Assembly (NCBI RefSeq): GCF_015711475.1 | Contig: NZ_CP065027.1 | Location: 1,984,001 to 2,048,000 of the forward strand | Direction: 5' to 3' | DNA length: 64,000 nucleotides | Source: Actinomyces trachealis | Lineage (GTDB): Bacteria > Actinomycetota > Actinomycetes > Actinomycetales > Actinomycetaceae | Shown: positions 53,179 through 63,749 of the stretch, in pieces | Layout of the letters: each line of letters opens with the position of its first letter | Position numbering within the stretch: the stretch's first letter is position 1 | Made by a program: the position numbers and the translations under genes | Notes under the pieces: model-generated | What the model saw: the letters and a program-made list of their open reading frames with translations, nothing else | Database searches by the model: none | Told to the model about the DNA's origin: nothing

Positions 53179-55101
53179 TCAGGACTCGGAGCGGCGCCGC
53201 CTTGCGGCGTCCTTAAACCGTTCCTGCGAGTCAAGGATAACTTTACGAATCCGTACAGCCTCCGGGGTCACCTCCACACATTCGTCTTCGGCCGCGAATT
53301 CCAGCGCCTCCTCCAGCGTGAGCTTGCGCGGTGGGACCAAAGCCTCAAAAGAGTCAGCGGTGGAGGAACGCATGTTGGTCTGTTGCTTCTCGCGGACCAC
53401 GTTCACGTCCATGTCTTCGTTGCGCGGGTTCTCTCCCACGACTTGCCCCTCGTAGGTCTCCTCCGTGGGTGAGACGAAGAAGGTACCTCGGTCTTGCAGA
53501 CGCACCAGCGCGTAAGCAGTGACGGCGCCCGCCCGGTCAGAGACCAGGGAGCCGGTGGTGCGGACCACGATCTGCCCAGCCCAAGGCTCGTACCCCTCCG
53601 CGATTGAGGAGGCGATGCCGGTGCCGCGCGTCTCGGTGAGGAACTGGGTGCGGAAACCAATCAGGCCGCGGGCGGGCACCAGGAACTCCATGCGCACCCA
53701 GCCGGTGCCGTGGTTGGTCATGGTCTCCATGCGGCCCTTGCGGACGGCCATGAGCTGGGTGACAGACCCCAGATACTCCTCGGGCACGTCCACGGTCATG
53801 CGCTCTATGGGCTCGTGGCGCTTGCCGTCAATGGTCCTGGTGACCACCTGGGGCTTGCCGACGGTCAGCTCGAAGCCCTCACGGCGCATCTGCTCCACCA
53901 AGACGGCCAGGGCCAGCTCGCCACGACCCTGCACCTCCCAGGCGTCGGGGCGGTCGGTGGGCAGCACGCGCAGGGACACGTTGCCGATCAGCTCGCGCTC
54001 CAGGCGGTCCTTGACCTGGCGGGCCGTGACCTTGGCGCCTTTGGTGCGCCCGGCCATCGGGGAGGTGTTGATGCCGATGGTCATGGAGATGGCCGGGTCG
54101 TCCACGGTGATGAGCGGCAGCGGGCGCGGGTCCTCCGGGTCCACCAGCGACTCACCGATGGTGATCTCCTCAATACCCGCGATGGCCACGATGTCACCGG
54201 CGTGCGCCTCCTCGGCAGGCTTGCGGTCCAGAGCGTCGGTGATGAGCAGCTCGGAGACGCGGGCGCTGGACATGGTGCCGTCGTGGCGGGCCCAGGCGAC
54301 GCTCTGGCCTTTGCGCAGGGTGCCGTTGTGGATGCGCAGCAGGGCCAGACGCCCCAGGAAGGGGGAGGCGTCCAGGTTGGTGACGTGCGCCTGCAGGGGG
54401 GCACCCTCCTCATAGCTGGGGCCAGGGATGCGCTCGATGATGGTGCGGAACAGCGGCTCCAGGTCCGTGTTGGTGGGCAGGGTGCCGTCTGCGGGCTGGA
54501 CGGTGTCGGCGCGGCGGGCCTTGGCGGAGGCGTAGACGACGGGTACGTCCAGCACGGCGTCCAGGTCAATGTCGGGGTGCTCCTCGGCCAGGTCGGAGGC
54601 CAGGGCGAGCAGCAGGTCGGTGGTCTCCTCCACGACCTCGCTGATGCGCGAGTCGGGGCGGTCTACTTTGTTGACCACGATGATGACGGGCAGGCTGGCG
54701 GCCAGGGCCTTGCGCAGGACGAAGCGGGTCTGGGGCAGGGGCCCTTCGGAGGCGTCCACCAGTAGGACGACGCCGTCGACCATGGACAGGCCGCGCTCCA
54801 CCTCGCCACCAAAGTCGGCGTGGCCGGGGGTGTCAATGACGTTGATGGTGACGCCCTCGGGCTCGCCCGCCGCCTCGGCTGCCGGTCCGGCGTAGTGCAC
54901 GGCGGTGTTCTTGGCGAGGATGGTGATGCCCTTTTCCCGCTCCAGTTCACCGGAGTCCATGACGCGCTCGGCGGTGTTCTCCTGGGTGGCCCGGGAGCCG
55001 AAGGCACCCGCCTCCCAGAGCATGGCATCCACCAGGGTGGTCTTACCGTGGTCCACGTGGGCGACGATGGCGACGTTACGCAGGTCCTGGCGCACGGTCA
55101 T
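53179..55101 (-). CDS. typA: Ribosome-associated GTPase TypA/BipA
   Basis: 640 residues, translational GTPase. G1 [15 protein letters not shown]3 [15 protein letters not shown]4 [11 protein letters not shown]; the effector loop lies in [20 protein letters not shown]. The C-terminal TypA-specific part includes [19 protein letters not shown]. It associates with ribosomes and helps assembly or stress translation. ATG at 55101 chosen at the conserved start; upstream residues to 55161 are not conserved. Confidence 0.96.
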   Translation of the reverse strand: MTVRQDLRNVAIVAHVDHGKTTLVDAMLWEAGAFGSRATQENTAERVMDSGELEREKGITILAKNTAVHYAGPAAEAAGEPEGVTINVIDTPGHADFGGEVERGLSMVDGVVLLVDASEGPLPQTRFVLRKALAASLPVIIVVNKVDRPDSRISEVVEETTDLLLALASDLAEEHPDIDLDAVLDVPVVYASAKARRADTVQPADGTLPTNTDLEPLFRTIIERIPGPSYEEGAPLQAHVTNLDASPFLGRLALLRIHNGTLRKGQSVAWARHDGTMSSARVSELLITDALDRKPAEEAHAGDIVAIAGIEEITIGESLVDPEDPRPLPLITVDDPAISMTIGINTSPMAGRTKGAKVTARQVKDRLERELIGNVSLRVLPTDRPDAWEVQGRGELALAVLVEQMRREGFELTVGKPQVVTRTIDGKRHEPIERMTVDVPEEYLGSVTQLMAVRKGRMETMTNHGTGWVRMEFLVPARGLIGFRTQFLTETRGTGIASSIAEGYEPWAGQIVVRTTGSLVSDRAGAVTAYALVRLQDRGTFFVSPTEETYEGQVVGENPRNEDMDVNVVREKQQTNMRSSTADSFEALVPPRKLTLEEALEFAAEDECVEVTPEAVRIRKVILDSQERFKDAARRRRSES

Positions 55102-55248
55102 AGGCGGGTTCTCCCTTGGTGGTACAGGGCGCCTGGCGGCCGGGGACCGGTGGGCGCACAACCCGGCAAGGGTACCGGCAGTGGTTATGAACCAGCCGTG
55201 AACGGGGCGACACTGACACTGTGCGTCGGCTCACGCCGGGCAGGCGAC

Positions 55249-55902
55249 TCAGCGCACTAGGCCTAGGCAGACCAGGGCCAGCCCGGTCACCGCGACCAGC
55301 AGCGGCGGCAGGTTCCAGCAGCTGACAAGGTTGGGGCTGGGGGGTGGGGCTGAGTGGTCCAGCTGACAGCGGGTGGCCAGGCGCTCAGCGTAGGCGGTGA
55401 CTAAGTCAGCGGCGGTGGCGGCGTCCAGGCTGGCCCGCCGAGGATGGTCCGCTGGGGTCAGCAGGTCCTCCCGCACCGCAGGATGGTGGTTGCCGGTGGT
55501 GGTGGCCCGGCCTGCGGCCCGCGTCCCATGCAGGGACCGGTGCTGCTGCCAGGAGGCGAGTAGGCCGCCTGGGCGCTGGGCGGCGTTGACCGTCACGGTG
55601 GCGCCGTCGCGCAACACCAGTATCAAGGTCCAACTGGCTGAGGCCCGTTCCAGTGCCCGCCAGGAGATGGTGTGGCTCCGCCAGGCGTTGCGCACGGTGA
55701 GGTGCTCCTCTTCCAGGATGAGGCGCGGAGCCCACCACAGGCCCCACACCACTAGCAGGAACAGCAGCCCCCAACCGGTAGCTGGCAGGCCACTGGAGGG
55801 GCCACCTGTAGCCCAGATGGAGCCCACCATCCCCAGCGTGCCCACCAGGGCTAGCAGGGACCCGGCACGGCCAAGGGTGGAGCAGATGACGACGGTGGGC
55901 AC
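55249..55902 (-). CDS. PH-like (bPH-type) membrane protein
   Basis: 217 residues from GTG at 55902 (the frame is open to 55980). Two N-terminal helices (LGRAGSLLALVGTLGMVGSI and WGLLFLLVVWGLWWAP) precede a small PH-like beta domain (RLILEEEHLTVRNAWRSHTI, SWRALERASASWTLILVLRD), and a C-terminal helix near VAVTGLALVCLGL. This arrangement is common for actinobacterial bPH_6 proteins of unknown role. Start choice is uncertain. Confidence 0.72.
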   Translation of the reverse strand: MPTVVICSTLGRAGSLLALVGTLGMVGSIWATGGPSSGLPATGWGLLFLLVVWGLWWAPRLILEEEHLTVRNAWRSHTISWRALERASASWTLILVLRDGATVTVNAAQRPGGLLASWQQHRSLHGTRAAGRATTTGNHHPAVREDLLTPADHPRRASLDAATAADLVTAYAERLATRCQLDHSAPPPSPNLVSCWNLPPLLVAVTGLALVCLGLVR

Positions 55903-56045
55903 GGTGCCATTGTCACAGAGGACCCGCCCTCCCCATAACCGCCTCACCAGGCTGGTTGGGCGACGCCGTGGGGCCCGCACCGGCGCAGGCAGGTGCGGGC
56001 CCCACAGACAGGTGGCGGATCAGCGGCTCATCACCGCTGCCCGGG

Positions 56046-57728
56046 TCACTTCATGAAGCCGACGTTCTCGGGGCGGAAGGAGGCCAGGCCCACTGCACCG
56101 AAGTTCGCCAGCTTCTTAGGCACGGCGGTGAGCTGCTCGCGCTCGTAAATCGGGAAGTTGAACACATGCTCCCAGATGACCTTGTCGCACTCGTTGGCCA
56201 GCTTGCGGCGCTCGCCGTCGTCAGCGGTGGTGGCGATCTTCTGGATGTACTCATCCACCTGCGGCACGTCGATACCCGAGTAGTTGGAGTCGGAGCCCTT
56301 GCCGTAGATCTGGCCGATGTTGGCCATCGGGTACTGGGTGCCCTGCCAGGTGAAGGCGGTCATCGCGTAGTTGCCCGGACGGATGTAGTCCTTGAAGTAT
56401 GCGTTGGACTCAACGGTGTTGAGGGTCATCTCAATGCCCACCTCCTTGAGCTGGGACTGCAGGAGGTTGGCCTCGTTCTGGGTAGCCTGGGCGCCGGTCG
56501 GGAGCGTGAAGGCGAAGGCGAGGCGCTGCCCGTCCTTCTCCCGCACCCCATCCGCGCCGACCTTCCAGCCCGCGTCCTCAAGCAGCTTCTTGGCGGCCTC
56601 GACGTCGTAGGCCCAGTCCTTGCCGTTGTCCTGGTAGCCCTTCTGGCTGGGCATGAAGAAGCGGTTGCCTAGCAGCAGCTTTTCCACATCGACGGGCAGG
56701 CTAGCCAGGTCGGACTCGGCAATGGCCTTGCGGTCGCAGGCGCGCAGGATGGCTTGGCGCACGGTCTTATCCGCCAGGACGCCGCTGGTGCCATTAATGG
56801 TGAAGTGGCGCCACTGCCGACCAAAGTTCTGACGCACCTCGGCGTCGTCGCGGCCAATCGCCTGATTGTAGACGTCGGAGGAGATGATGTAGTCCAGGAC
56901 GTCGATCGCCTTGTTGGCAAAGGAGGTGGCCTGGGCGGCGTCGTCCAGCACCCGGAAGGTCACGGACTCCAGCAGCGGTTTGTCGCCCCACCACTTCTCG
57001 TTACGGACCAGCTTGACCAGTTGCTGGGACTCGTCGTAGGAGTCCACTTTGAAGGGGCCAGCAAAGTAGTCGTTGTTGAAGTTGCCGTTGCCGGCCATGG
57101 CCTCGTTGAAGGCCTCTGGGGTGCTCATCAGCTCCTTGGGCTGGAAGCTTGCGATCAGGTCGGTCCAGTCGGGGAAGACGGACTTCATGGTGATTTTGGC
57201 GGAACGCTCGTCGATCTTCTCCACGTTCTCCACCTGGTCGTAGCCGTCGGTGGAGGCCCAGCTGTAGGCCTCATCAGTGCCGTGGATCAGCGACTCACGG
57301 ATGTCTTCGAAGTCCATGGTCCGTCCGTTGCCCCAGACGGCCTTCTCGTTGAGGGACACGGTGATTACCGTCTTACCGTCAACCTCCTCAGCCTCGTACT
57401 TGGTGAGGAAGTTGGGGTTGGCGGTGGGGGTGCCGTCGTCAGCCCAGTCCAGAAAGTACGGGGAGATAAAGTCATAGATGCTACGCAGGTCGACGCCGTT
57501 ACCGTCCACCTGGGCCTGGTTCCAGTTAGCGATGGTGGCGAACAGCGGGAAGTTGAGGGTGCCACCCTCCTGCAGCTCGGAGCGGTCCTTGGCGTTCACG
57601 GAGCTGGCGTTGGCCCCACCCTTGGCACCAGAGCCCTTGCCAGCATCGGTCTTGGCGCAGGCGGCGAGCGCGGCCAGCACGGCGGCTGAGGCGGCGCCAC
57701 CGAGGAACATGCGGCGGTTGATCATCAT
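56046..57728 (-). CDS. Peptide/opine ABC transporter substrate-binding lipoprotein
   Basis: 560 residues, solute-binding protein family 5. The signal [20 protein letters not shown] has twin arginines and a lipobox LAAC, so it is probably a Tat-exported lipoprotein. The mature protein has family-5 motifs (WGNGRTMDFEDIRESLIHGT, YAGPFKVDSYDESQQLVKLV-like FAGPFKVDSYDESQQLVKLV, and PNIGQIYGKGSDSNYSGID-like MANIGQIYGKGSDSNYSG). It is the last gene of the transporter operon, after a 186-bp gap containing a palindrome. Confidence 0.92.
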   Translation of the reverse strand: MMINRRMFLGGAASAAVLAALAACAKTDAGKGSGAKGGANASSVNAKDRSELQEGGTLNFPLFATIANWNQAQVDGNGVDLRSIYDFISPYFLDWADDGTPTANPNFLTKYEAEEVDGKTVITVSLNEKAVWGNGRTMDFEDIRESLIHGTDEAYSWASTDGYDQVENVEKIDERSAKITMKSVFPDWTDLIASFQPKELMSTPEAFNEAMAGNGNFNNDYFAGPFKVDSYDESQQLVKLVRNEKWWGDKPLLESVTFRVLDDAAQATSFANKAIDVLDYIISSDVYNQAIGRDDAEVRQNFGRQWRHFTINGTSGVLADKTVRQAILRACDRKAIAESDLASLPVDVEKLLLGNRFFMPSQKGYQDNGKDWAYDVEAAKKLLEDAGWKVGADGVREKDGQRLAFAFTLPTGAQATQNEANLLQSQLKEVGIEMTLNTVESNAYFKDYIRPGNYAMTAFTWQGTQYPMANIGQIYGKGSDSNYSGIDVPQVDEYIQKIATTADDGERRKLANECDKVIWEHVFNFPIYEREQLTAVPKKLANFGAVGLASFRPENVGFMK

Positions 57729-57811
57729 GGGAAAGCTCCGTTCTATGGTTCTGAGCTAGTGGCGCGGGGACAGCACCTGGCACCAACGGAAGCACGTTCC
57801 CCCAGCATTAC

Positions 57812-57829
57812 GCAAGGCAGCTGTCTTGC
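57812..57829 (-). repeat. Near-perfect 18-bp palindrome between ATPase and binding-protein genes
   Basis: GCAAGGCAGCTGTCTTGC has one symmetric mismatch pair. On the transcribed strand it may form an intercistronic hairpin that partly terminates or stabilises mRNA, or be an operator of a separate promoter for the binding-protein gene. Confidence 0.4.
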
Positions 57830-57914
57830 CAACCGATCAACCGGAGGCCTTCCATCACCTTCGGATGTGGCGGTGAGCACGATTGCACCACTGCCGACAG
57901 CCGTAGCGCAGGCC

Positions 57915-60083
57915 TTAGAAAACGGCAACGCGCTCAGGGTAGTAGCAGGCGACGTCGTGGTCCTCGCCCTGGCTGGTGAAGCCAGGCATCTCCCCCAGGC
58001 AAAGCTCGCGCTGTCTCTCGTCCAGTGCGCCAGAGAACACTGGGCAGCGGGTGCGGAAGCGGCAGCCGCTGGGCGGGTTGGCGGGGGAAGGCAGGTCACC
58101 CTCCAGCAGGATCCGGGAGCGAGAGCGTTCCTTAGCGGGGTCCGGGATCGGAATCGCGGAGAGCAGGGCCTGCGTGTAGGGGTGGGCGGGCGCCTCAAAG
58201 ATCGCGTCCACGTCACCGATCTCTACGATCTTGCCCAGGTACATGACGGCCACCCGGTCAGCGATGTGCCGCACCACAGACAGGTCGTGGGCCACGAACA
58301 GATAGCTCAGGCTGAGCTTGGCCCGCAGTTCGTCCAACAAGTTGATGACACCCGCCTGGATAGATACGTCCAGGGCGGAGACCGGCTCATCCAGCACCAG
58401 CACCTTGGGTTCCAGGGCCAAGGCCCGGGCGATGCCGATGCGTTGGCGCTGCCCCCCGGAGAAGTTGCGCGGGTAGCGGTTGGCGTGACTGGGCTCCAAC
58501 CCCACCAGTTTCATTAGCTCGTCCACCCGCGGAGGGATCTTGTGCTTGTCCCAGCCGTTAGCGCGCAGCGGCTCAGCAATAATGTCGAAGATCGGTAGGC
58601 GGGGGTCCAGGGAGGCCATGGGGTCCTGGAAGACAATCTGCAGGTCGCGTCGGACCTTCTTGCGTTCTGTCCGACCCAGTTCACGGGTGTCCTTGCCTAA
58701 GACCACGATCTTGCCAGACTGGGGGGCGCGCAGGCCCAGCACCTCCATCAGCGTGGTGGTCTTGCCGCAGCCAGACTCCCCCACGATGGCTAGGGTCTCC
58801 CCCTGGCGCAGGTCAAAGGTCACTTGGTCGACGGCGTGCACCGTGCCCACGCGTCGTTTGAACACAGCCCCTTTCATCAAAGGGAACTCCTTGACCATCT
58901 CTGTTACGCGCACAACCTCTGGACGTTCAGCGTGAGGCAGGGCCATGGTCTCGGGGGTCTTGAGCGCGGTGACGGGGAAAATGTCCTGGTAGCGCAGGCC
59001 GCGCGTCTCGATCTCAGGGGCGCGGCGGCAGGCGGAGCGCTGCGCTCCGGCGGCCGACAGGCCGGAGGCATCCGGGCCCTCGGAGGCACGTACGAGATCA
59101 AGCTCCGGCTCAGTGGCGCGGCAGGCCTCCTCTGCCATGGGGCAGCGGGGAACGAAGGGGCAGCCAGGTGGCAGGCTCAGCAAGGAGGGCGGGTTGCCGT
59201 CTAGGGTGGCCAGGGCGGAGTCTTTCCTGGAGTCCAGGCGCGGCAGGGCCCCCAGCAGGCCGATGGTGTAGGGCATGCGGGAGCGGTAGAAGATGTCGTC
59301 AACGTCTCCGGTCTCTACGATCCGCCCCGCGTACATGACGGCCACCCGGTCAGCCATGCCTGCTACGACGCCGAGGTCGTGGGTAATCATGATGACGCCT
59401 GCACCGGTCTCTTTCTGGGCGGTACGCAGCACGTCCAGGATCTGTGCCTGGATGGTGACATCCAGGGCGGTGGTGGGCTCGTCGGCGATGATGAGGTCCG
59501 GGTCGTTGGCGATCGCGATAGCGATGACCACACGCTGGCGCATGCCTCCAGAGAACTCGTGCGGGTAGGCCCGCACGCGGACCTCAGGGTTGGGGATACC
59601 TACCAGGTCCAGCAGCTCGACGGCGCGCCGCTGGCAGTCAGCATCGGAGAGCCCGGTGTGGTGGATCTTGAGGGCCTCGATGATCTGGTCCCCCACCGTG
59701 TACACGGGGGTGAGGGCGGACAGCGGGTCCTGGAAGACCATGGACAGCTGGATGCCACGGATCTTGGACATATAGTCGTCGTCACGTCCCAGCAGTTCGG
59801 TGCCGTGCAGTTTGACGGAGCCGGTAACCTCAGCGGACTCGTCCAGCAGCCCCATGACCGCCGTCGAGGTGACGGACTTGCCGGAACCGGACTCCCCCAC
59901 CAGGGCTAGCACCTCCCCGCGAGCCACGGTGAGGTTGACTCCGCGTACGGCCTGTACTTTGCCGTCCTCGGAGGGGAAGGAGACGCACAGGTCGGTGACC
60001 TCAAGCAGGGGGGCGGCGGCAGTCGGGTCGGGCAGGGCCTCGGTGTCATGCCCCGTGTGGACCTTGGTGCTTTTGGGGCTCAT
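57915..60083 (-). CDS. Fused double ATPase of peptide ABC transporter (DppD-DppF type)
   Basis: 722 residues with two complete ABC modules. First: Walker A GESGSGKS, signature [13 protein letters not shown], Walker [13 protein letters not shown], then an oligopeptide C-terminal Cys-rich segment ([15 protein letters not shown]). Second: [37 protein letters not shown] and [20 protein letters not shown]. Two separate genes are usual; the fusion is found in many actinobacteria. Overlaps the permease gene by 4 bp. Confidence 0.95.
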   Translation of the reverse strand: MSPKSTKVHTGHDTEALPDPTAAAPLLEVTDLCVSFPSEDGKVQAVRGVNLTVARGEVLALVGESGSGKSVTSTAVMGLLDESAEVTGSVKLHGTELLGRDDDYMSKIRGIQLSMVFQDPLSALTPVYTVGDQIIEALKIHHTGLSDADCQRRAVELLDLVGIPNPEVRVRAYPHEFSGGMRQRVVIAIAIANDPDLIIADEPTTALDVTIQAQILDVLRTAQKETGAGVIMITHDLGVVAGMADRVAVMYAGRIVETGDVDDIFYRSRMPYTIGLLGALPRLDSRKDSALATLDGNPPSLLSLPPGCPFVPRCPMAEEACRATEPELDLVRASEGPDASGLSAAGAQRSACRRAPEIETRGLRYQDIFPVTALKTPETMALPHAERPEVVRVTEMVKEFPLMKGAVFKRRVGTVHAVDQVTFDLRQGETLAIVGESGCGKTTTLMEVLGLRAPQSGKIVVLGKDTRELGRTERKKVRRDLQIVFQDPMASLDPRLPIFDIIAEPLRANGWDKHKIPPRVDELMKLVGLEPSHANRYPRNFSGGQRQRIGIARALALEPKVLVLDEPVSALDVSIQAGVINLLDELRAKLSLSYLFVAHDLSVVRHIADRVAVMYLGKIVEIGDVDAIFEAPAHPYTQALLSAIPIPDPAKERSRSRILLEGDLPSPANPPSGCRFRTRCPVFSGALDERQRELCLGEMPGFTSQGEDHDVACYYPERVAVF

Positions 60084-61093
60084 GCCTTGCCTCCGGACTT
60101 AGATGAGGGGTCGATAGCGTCACGCAGGCCGTCACCCATGAAGTTCACGCAAACAAGCATGAAGACCAGAACCCCTGAGGGGGCCAGGAAGATCCACGGT
60201 GAGGTGGTGGCCGCCCGCTGCCCCTCAGCGATCAGGGTGCCCAGCGAGGTGTTGGGTGGCTGCACACCGAAGCCAAAGTAGGACAGTGTTGTCTCGCTCA
60301 GGACGGCGTAGGCCACGTTTACGGTGGCGTCGACGATTAGCAGCGAGGCAATGTTGGGGATGATGTGCCGCACGATGATGACGAGGCTGGGAACGTTCAT
60401 GAAGCGTGCGGCATTGACGTAGTCCAGGTCCTTGACGCTGAGGGTCAGCGAGCGGACCACACGTGCGGTGAGCATCCAGCCGAAACCAGCCAGCAGGATG
60501 ATGAACAGCAGAGTGGAGCCTTTGGCGGCTCCAGCTTTCTGGGACAGGATCGCGATGATCAGGAAGGAAGGCACCACCAGCAGCAGGTCGGTGCACCACA
60601 GGGCGATCCGCTCCCACCAGCCGCCAAAGTAGGCGGCGGAGGAACCGATGGCGGCGGCGATACCGGTTTGCAGCAGCGCCACGCACACGCCGATCAGCAT
60701 GGACTTGCGAGTGCCCTCCACCACCAGGGCGAACACGTCCCTCCCACCCTGGGTGGTGCCAAACCAGTGGCTCTCGGAAGGCGGTTTCAGGAAGGCGGTC
60801 TTGTCCACGTCGAAGTAGGACCACTGCCCTAGGTGGCTGCCGAACAGGGACATCAGGGCGATCAGCAGGAGGCCGACAACACCAAAGACGGCGGTGCGGT
60901 TGCGCAGGAAGCGGCGGCGAATGATCTGTGCGCGGGTGAGCCGTTTGGACTCTGCCGGAGAGGGGTGGAGGGGGTGGCCGGCCTCAGCCTCGGAGATGGG
61001 GATGTCGGCTGGCTGCTCCACGGTGGACTGCCCCCCAATGGAGGCGGTCTTGCCGATCGCGTCCATGCCGTTAGGGTTGATGTTCTTACCCAT
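60080..61093 (-). CDS. Peptide ABC transporter permease (DppC type)
   Basis: 337 residues. A cytosolic N-terminus of ~70 residues leads to six helices; the BPD-transport EAA loop is [21 protein letters not shown]-terminal [20 protein letters not shown] is the OppC/DppC signature. Starts 3 bp after the DppB-type gene. Confidence 0.94.
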   Translation of the reverse strand: MGKNINPNGMDAIGKTASIGGQSTVEQPADIPISEAEAGHPLHPSPAESKRLTRAQIIRRRFLRNRTAVFGVVGLLLIALMSLFGSHLGQWSYFDVDKTAFLKPPSESHWFGTTQGGRDVFALVVEGTRKSMLIGVCVALLQTGIAAAIGSSAAYFGGWWERIALWCTDLLLVVPSFLIIAILSQKAGAAKGSTLLFIILLAGFGWMLTARVVRSLTLSVKDLDYVNAARFMNVPSLVIIVRHIIPNIASLLIVDATVNVAYAVLSETTLSYFGFGVQPPNTSLGTLIAEGQRAATTSPWIFLAPSGVLVFMLVCVNFMGDGLRDAIDPSSKSGGKA

Positions 61094-61096
61094 GTC

Positions 61097-62056
61097 TTAA
61101 CTCACCCTCACCCGCGGGTCGACGACGGCCACGAATATGTCTGACAGGAGTGCACCCGTCAGTGTGCATAGGCCGGTGAAGGCAACCACCGCAGTGACCC
61201 CGTTGATGTCGTACTGGGCGATCGAGTTCACAGAGTATTCACCCATGCCGTGCCAGCCGTAGACGCGCTCTGTGATCGCGGCGCCAGTGAATAGGCCTGC
61301 GGCAGCAAAAGCGAAGTAGGTGGCCATGGGGATCAAGGCGGTGCGCAGGGCGTGGCGGGTGACGGCCTTGCGCTTGACTAGGCCCTTGGCGCGGGCAGTG
61401 CGCACATAGTCGGCGCCGAGGGTGTCAAGCATGAGGTTGCGCTGGTAGCGGGAGTAGGAGGCGATGCCGCCCAGGGACATGGAGATGGTGGGCAGTACAA
61501 GATGCTGGAGGCGTCCGGCCAGGCCTTCACCCTCTCCAGTGAACTCGAAGATCTGGTAGCCGGTGTGGCGGTTGATCTGCACTGCGAGCACCTGCAGCAA
61601 GATGGCCAGCACCATCGCCGGGGTAGAGATGATAATCATGGCGAGCAGGGAGATGAGGCGGTCTGAGAGGCGGTACTGGCGGGTTGCCGTCCAGGCGCCC
61701 AGCGCCACGCCCCCGGTCATGCCGATAAACGCACCAAGGAAGACTAGGCGCACGGAGGCCCCGATCTTGATGGAGACCAGGCTGTTGATGGACTCGCCCT
61801 TGGGGGTTACGCCCCAGTCCCAGTGCTGTACTACCGCACCCAGCCAGCGCACGTAGCGCTGCCCCACGGGTAACTCTGAGCTGATGTTGTAGGCGATGAG
61901 GTTGGCTCGGATAGCGTCCCAGTTGATCGTCGGATCCTCACGGCTCCAGTTGTTGGCCGGGTCAAGTGAGAAGGAGGCCAACAGGTATGCGAAGGACGTC
62001 GCTATGAACAGCAGGAGCGCGTAATTCACGATCCGTCTCAAGAGATAGGGGAACAT
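61097..62056 (-). CDS. Peptide ABC transporter permease (DppB type)
   Basis: 319 residues. The N-terminus (MFPYLLRRIVNYALLLFIAT) is DppB-like; the EAA loop is DYVRTARAKGLVKRKAVTRH, and TGAAITERVYGWHGMG is conserved. First gene of the four-gene transporter operon, so its promoter lies in 62057-62395. RBS AGGAGAAGGAAA precedes the ATG. Confidence 0.95.
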   Translation of the reverse strand: MFPYLLRRIVNYALLLFIATSFAYLLASFSLDPANNWSREDPTINWDAIRANLIAYNISSELPVGQRYVRWLGAVVQHWDWGVTPKGESINSLVSIKIGASVRLVFLGAFIGMTGGVALGAWTATRQYRLSDRLISLLAMIIISTPAMVLAILLQVLAVQINRHTGYQIFEFTGEGEGLAGRLQHLVLPTISMSLGGIASYSRYQRNLMLDTLGADYVRTARAKGLVKRKAVTRHALRTALIPMATYFAFAAAGLFTGAAITERVYGWHGMGEYSVNSIAQYDINGVTAVVAFTGLCTLTGALLSDIFVAVVDPRVRVS

Positions 62057-62395
62057 TTCCTTCTCCTACTGGGATTTTGAGACCAGGGTAGGAGGCTGGG
62101 CTCTACCGGTGGTCCTATTACCTAGGCAGCGAGGCTACCGCGCCAGGGAGGGCGGCCACCTGTGGCTGACGGTTACGATACCCGCTTCGCACCCGTGTCT
62201 TCCCTGCAGATGGTCCTGGGGGAGGCTGGCCTCACGCCCGCCAAGGTGGCCGCAAGCGTCTTAACGTGCGGATCTTAGCAGGTCGTCATGACACCCTTTC
62301 CTGCACCTAAGGTCCCACTTAAGAGTTTCCGAACCCCATCCTGACGCATGTTTGTCAGTGCATAACGAGTCGGATCGGGCCGCTCCCACTTCTAC
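62057..62395. other. 339-bp region upstream of the transporter operon
   Basis: No gene seen. It should contain the operon promoter (minus). A TAAGAT hexamer (minus strand, about 62271-62276) could be a -10 element without a good -35. GTCATGAC (62285-62292) is a perfect 8-bp palindrome within a longer imperfect one and CTGAC...GTCAG (62341-62358) is another; either may be an operator. Not assignable to a known regulator. Confidence 0.35.
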
Positions 62396-63592
62396 TCACC
62401 ACTGCTCAGCCAGGAGCGTATAGGAGTCACGCCGGGCCTGCGCATCGTGGATATTGCTCAACAGCACCAGTTCCTCCAGTTCCCAGGACTGGGCCAGGGC
62501 CCGCAGTCCGTCAGCAACCTCGGCGGGCTCACCCACTAGCGCTCTGGCCAGGCTGGCCTCCACCATGGTCTCCTTGCCGGGCGCTAAGGACTTCCATGCA
62601 TCCAGGTCAGCGGTTGACGGCTCCAGGGGCGCGGGCTTGCCAGCCACCAGACGGGCTGCCACGGCCTGCGCCGTCGTGAACAGACGGCGAGCCTCGGCCC
62701 GCGTGGAGGCGACGGCGACCTGCACCGCTGCGGCAGAGCGCGGCTCAGCCCCCTGCGCCGAGGGGGCTTTGGCGTCAAAGACTGAGCGGTAGGCCATGAT
62801 GGCAGCCTCAGCGTGCTGCGGGGCAAAGTGTGCGGCGGCCACGAAGGGCAACCCTAGGCGGCCCGCCACGCGCGCGCCATGGACGGAAGAACCCAGGATC
62901 CACACAGGCGGCTGGGTGCCTTCACCTGGTAGGGCACGCACCACTGGGCGGGAGAGGGCTGGCTGCTGGGCGGAGACTAATCCCTCGCGCCCCGAGCGGG
63001 AAAACACACCCAACTGGGTGGACAGGGAGCCGGGGACGTGCACGGCGCCTGGGGCGGCGTCGTCTAAATAGCTGAGAGTATCCAACACCTCGTCGCTGAA
63101 GCTGATGGGGTCGGCGGCCCGGCGGCACAGGGCCTTGGCGGTGAGGCGGTCGGTGCCGGGGGCACGGCCTAGTCCTAGGCCCACCCGGCCAGGGTGGATA
63201 GTGGCCAGGGTGCCGATCTGCTCGGCGACCACCAGCGGCGGGTGGTTGGGGAGCATGATGCCGCCGGAGACCACCTGGATGCGTTGGGTGGCATCCAGCA
63301 CGTGCCCCATCAGCACGGTGGTGGCGGCGGCCAGGAAAGTAGTGGAGCCGTGATGCTCGGCGATCCAGTAGCGCTCATAGCCAACGTCCTCAGCGGTGCG
63401 AGCCAACTCCACCATCTCGTCCAGCGCCTGCGCGCGGCTGCGTCCGGCACTGACCGGCACCATGTCGAGCACAGACAGGACGGGACCTTTGCGGCTGCGA
63501 CCGTGTGCGGGCGTCGCAGCCTGGTGGGACTCGGCGGTCTGGCGCATCATTGCGCTGGCGTCAGGGATCACGACGCCGGAGTCAGTGCTCAT
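62396..63592 (-). CDS. LLM-class flavin-dependent monooxygenase
   Basis: 398 residues, luciferase-like TIM barrel, FMN or F420 dependent. LSVLDMVPVSAGRSRAQALD, YERYWIAEHHGSTTFLAAAT, QVVSGGIMLPNHPPLVVAEQ, GRVGLGLGRAPGTD and VWILGSSVHGARVAGRLGLP are the signatures of the MsnO8/YhbW-like subgroup. Substrate unknown. Copy C of the 32-bp motif starts 24 bp upstream of the ATG. Monocistronic. Confidence 0.93.
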   Translation of the reverse strand: MSTDSGVVIPDASAMMRQTAESHQAATPAHGRSRKGPVLSVLDMVPVSAGRSRAQALDEMVELARTAEDVGYERYWIAEHHGSTTFLAAATTVLMGHVLDATQRIQVVSGGIMLPNHPPLVVAEQIGTLATIHPGRVGLGLGRAPGTDRLTAKALCRRAADPISFSDEVLDTLSYLDDAAPGAVHVPGSLSTQLGVFSRSGREGLVSAQQPALSRPVVRALPGEGTQPPVWILGSSVHGARVAGRLGLPFVAAAHFAPQHAEAAIMAYRSVFDAKAPSAQGAEPRSAAAVQVAVASTRAEARRLFTTAQAVAARLVAGKPAPLEPSTADLDAWKSLAPGKETMVEASLARALVGEPAEVADGLRALAQSWELEELVLLSNIHDAQARRDSYTLLAEQW

Positions 63593-63615
63593 AGTTAAAC
63601 CCTACGCGCCCCTGC

Positions 63616-63647
63616 GCGAGACCGGGACATACGCTCACAAGATGGAG
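63616..63647 (-). repeat. 32-bp intergenic motif, copy C
   Basis: GCGAGACCGG then GACATACG, identical to copy A in the first half-site and spacer start; the second half-site (ACAAGATGGA region, 21-22 bp on) is degenerate. It lies just upstream of the LLM monooxygenase gene. Confidence 0.55.
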
Positions 63648-63749
63648 CGATTCACCCCGAGGCCGCTCCAGCCCCCAAGACGGCGTCGCACGGAACCGAC
63701 GGCGCCGTCATCACCCCCTGCACGGTAGGCAGCCCGCGCGGACCCGCCC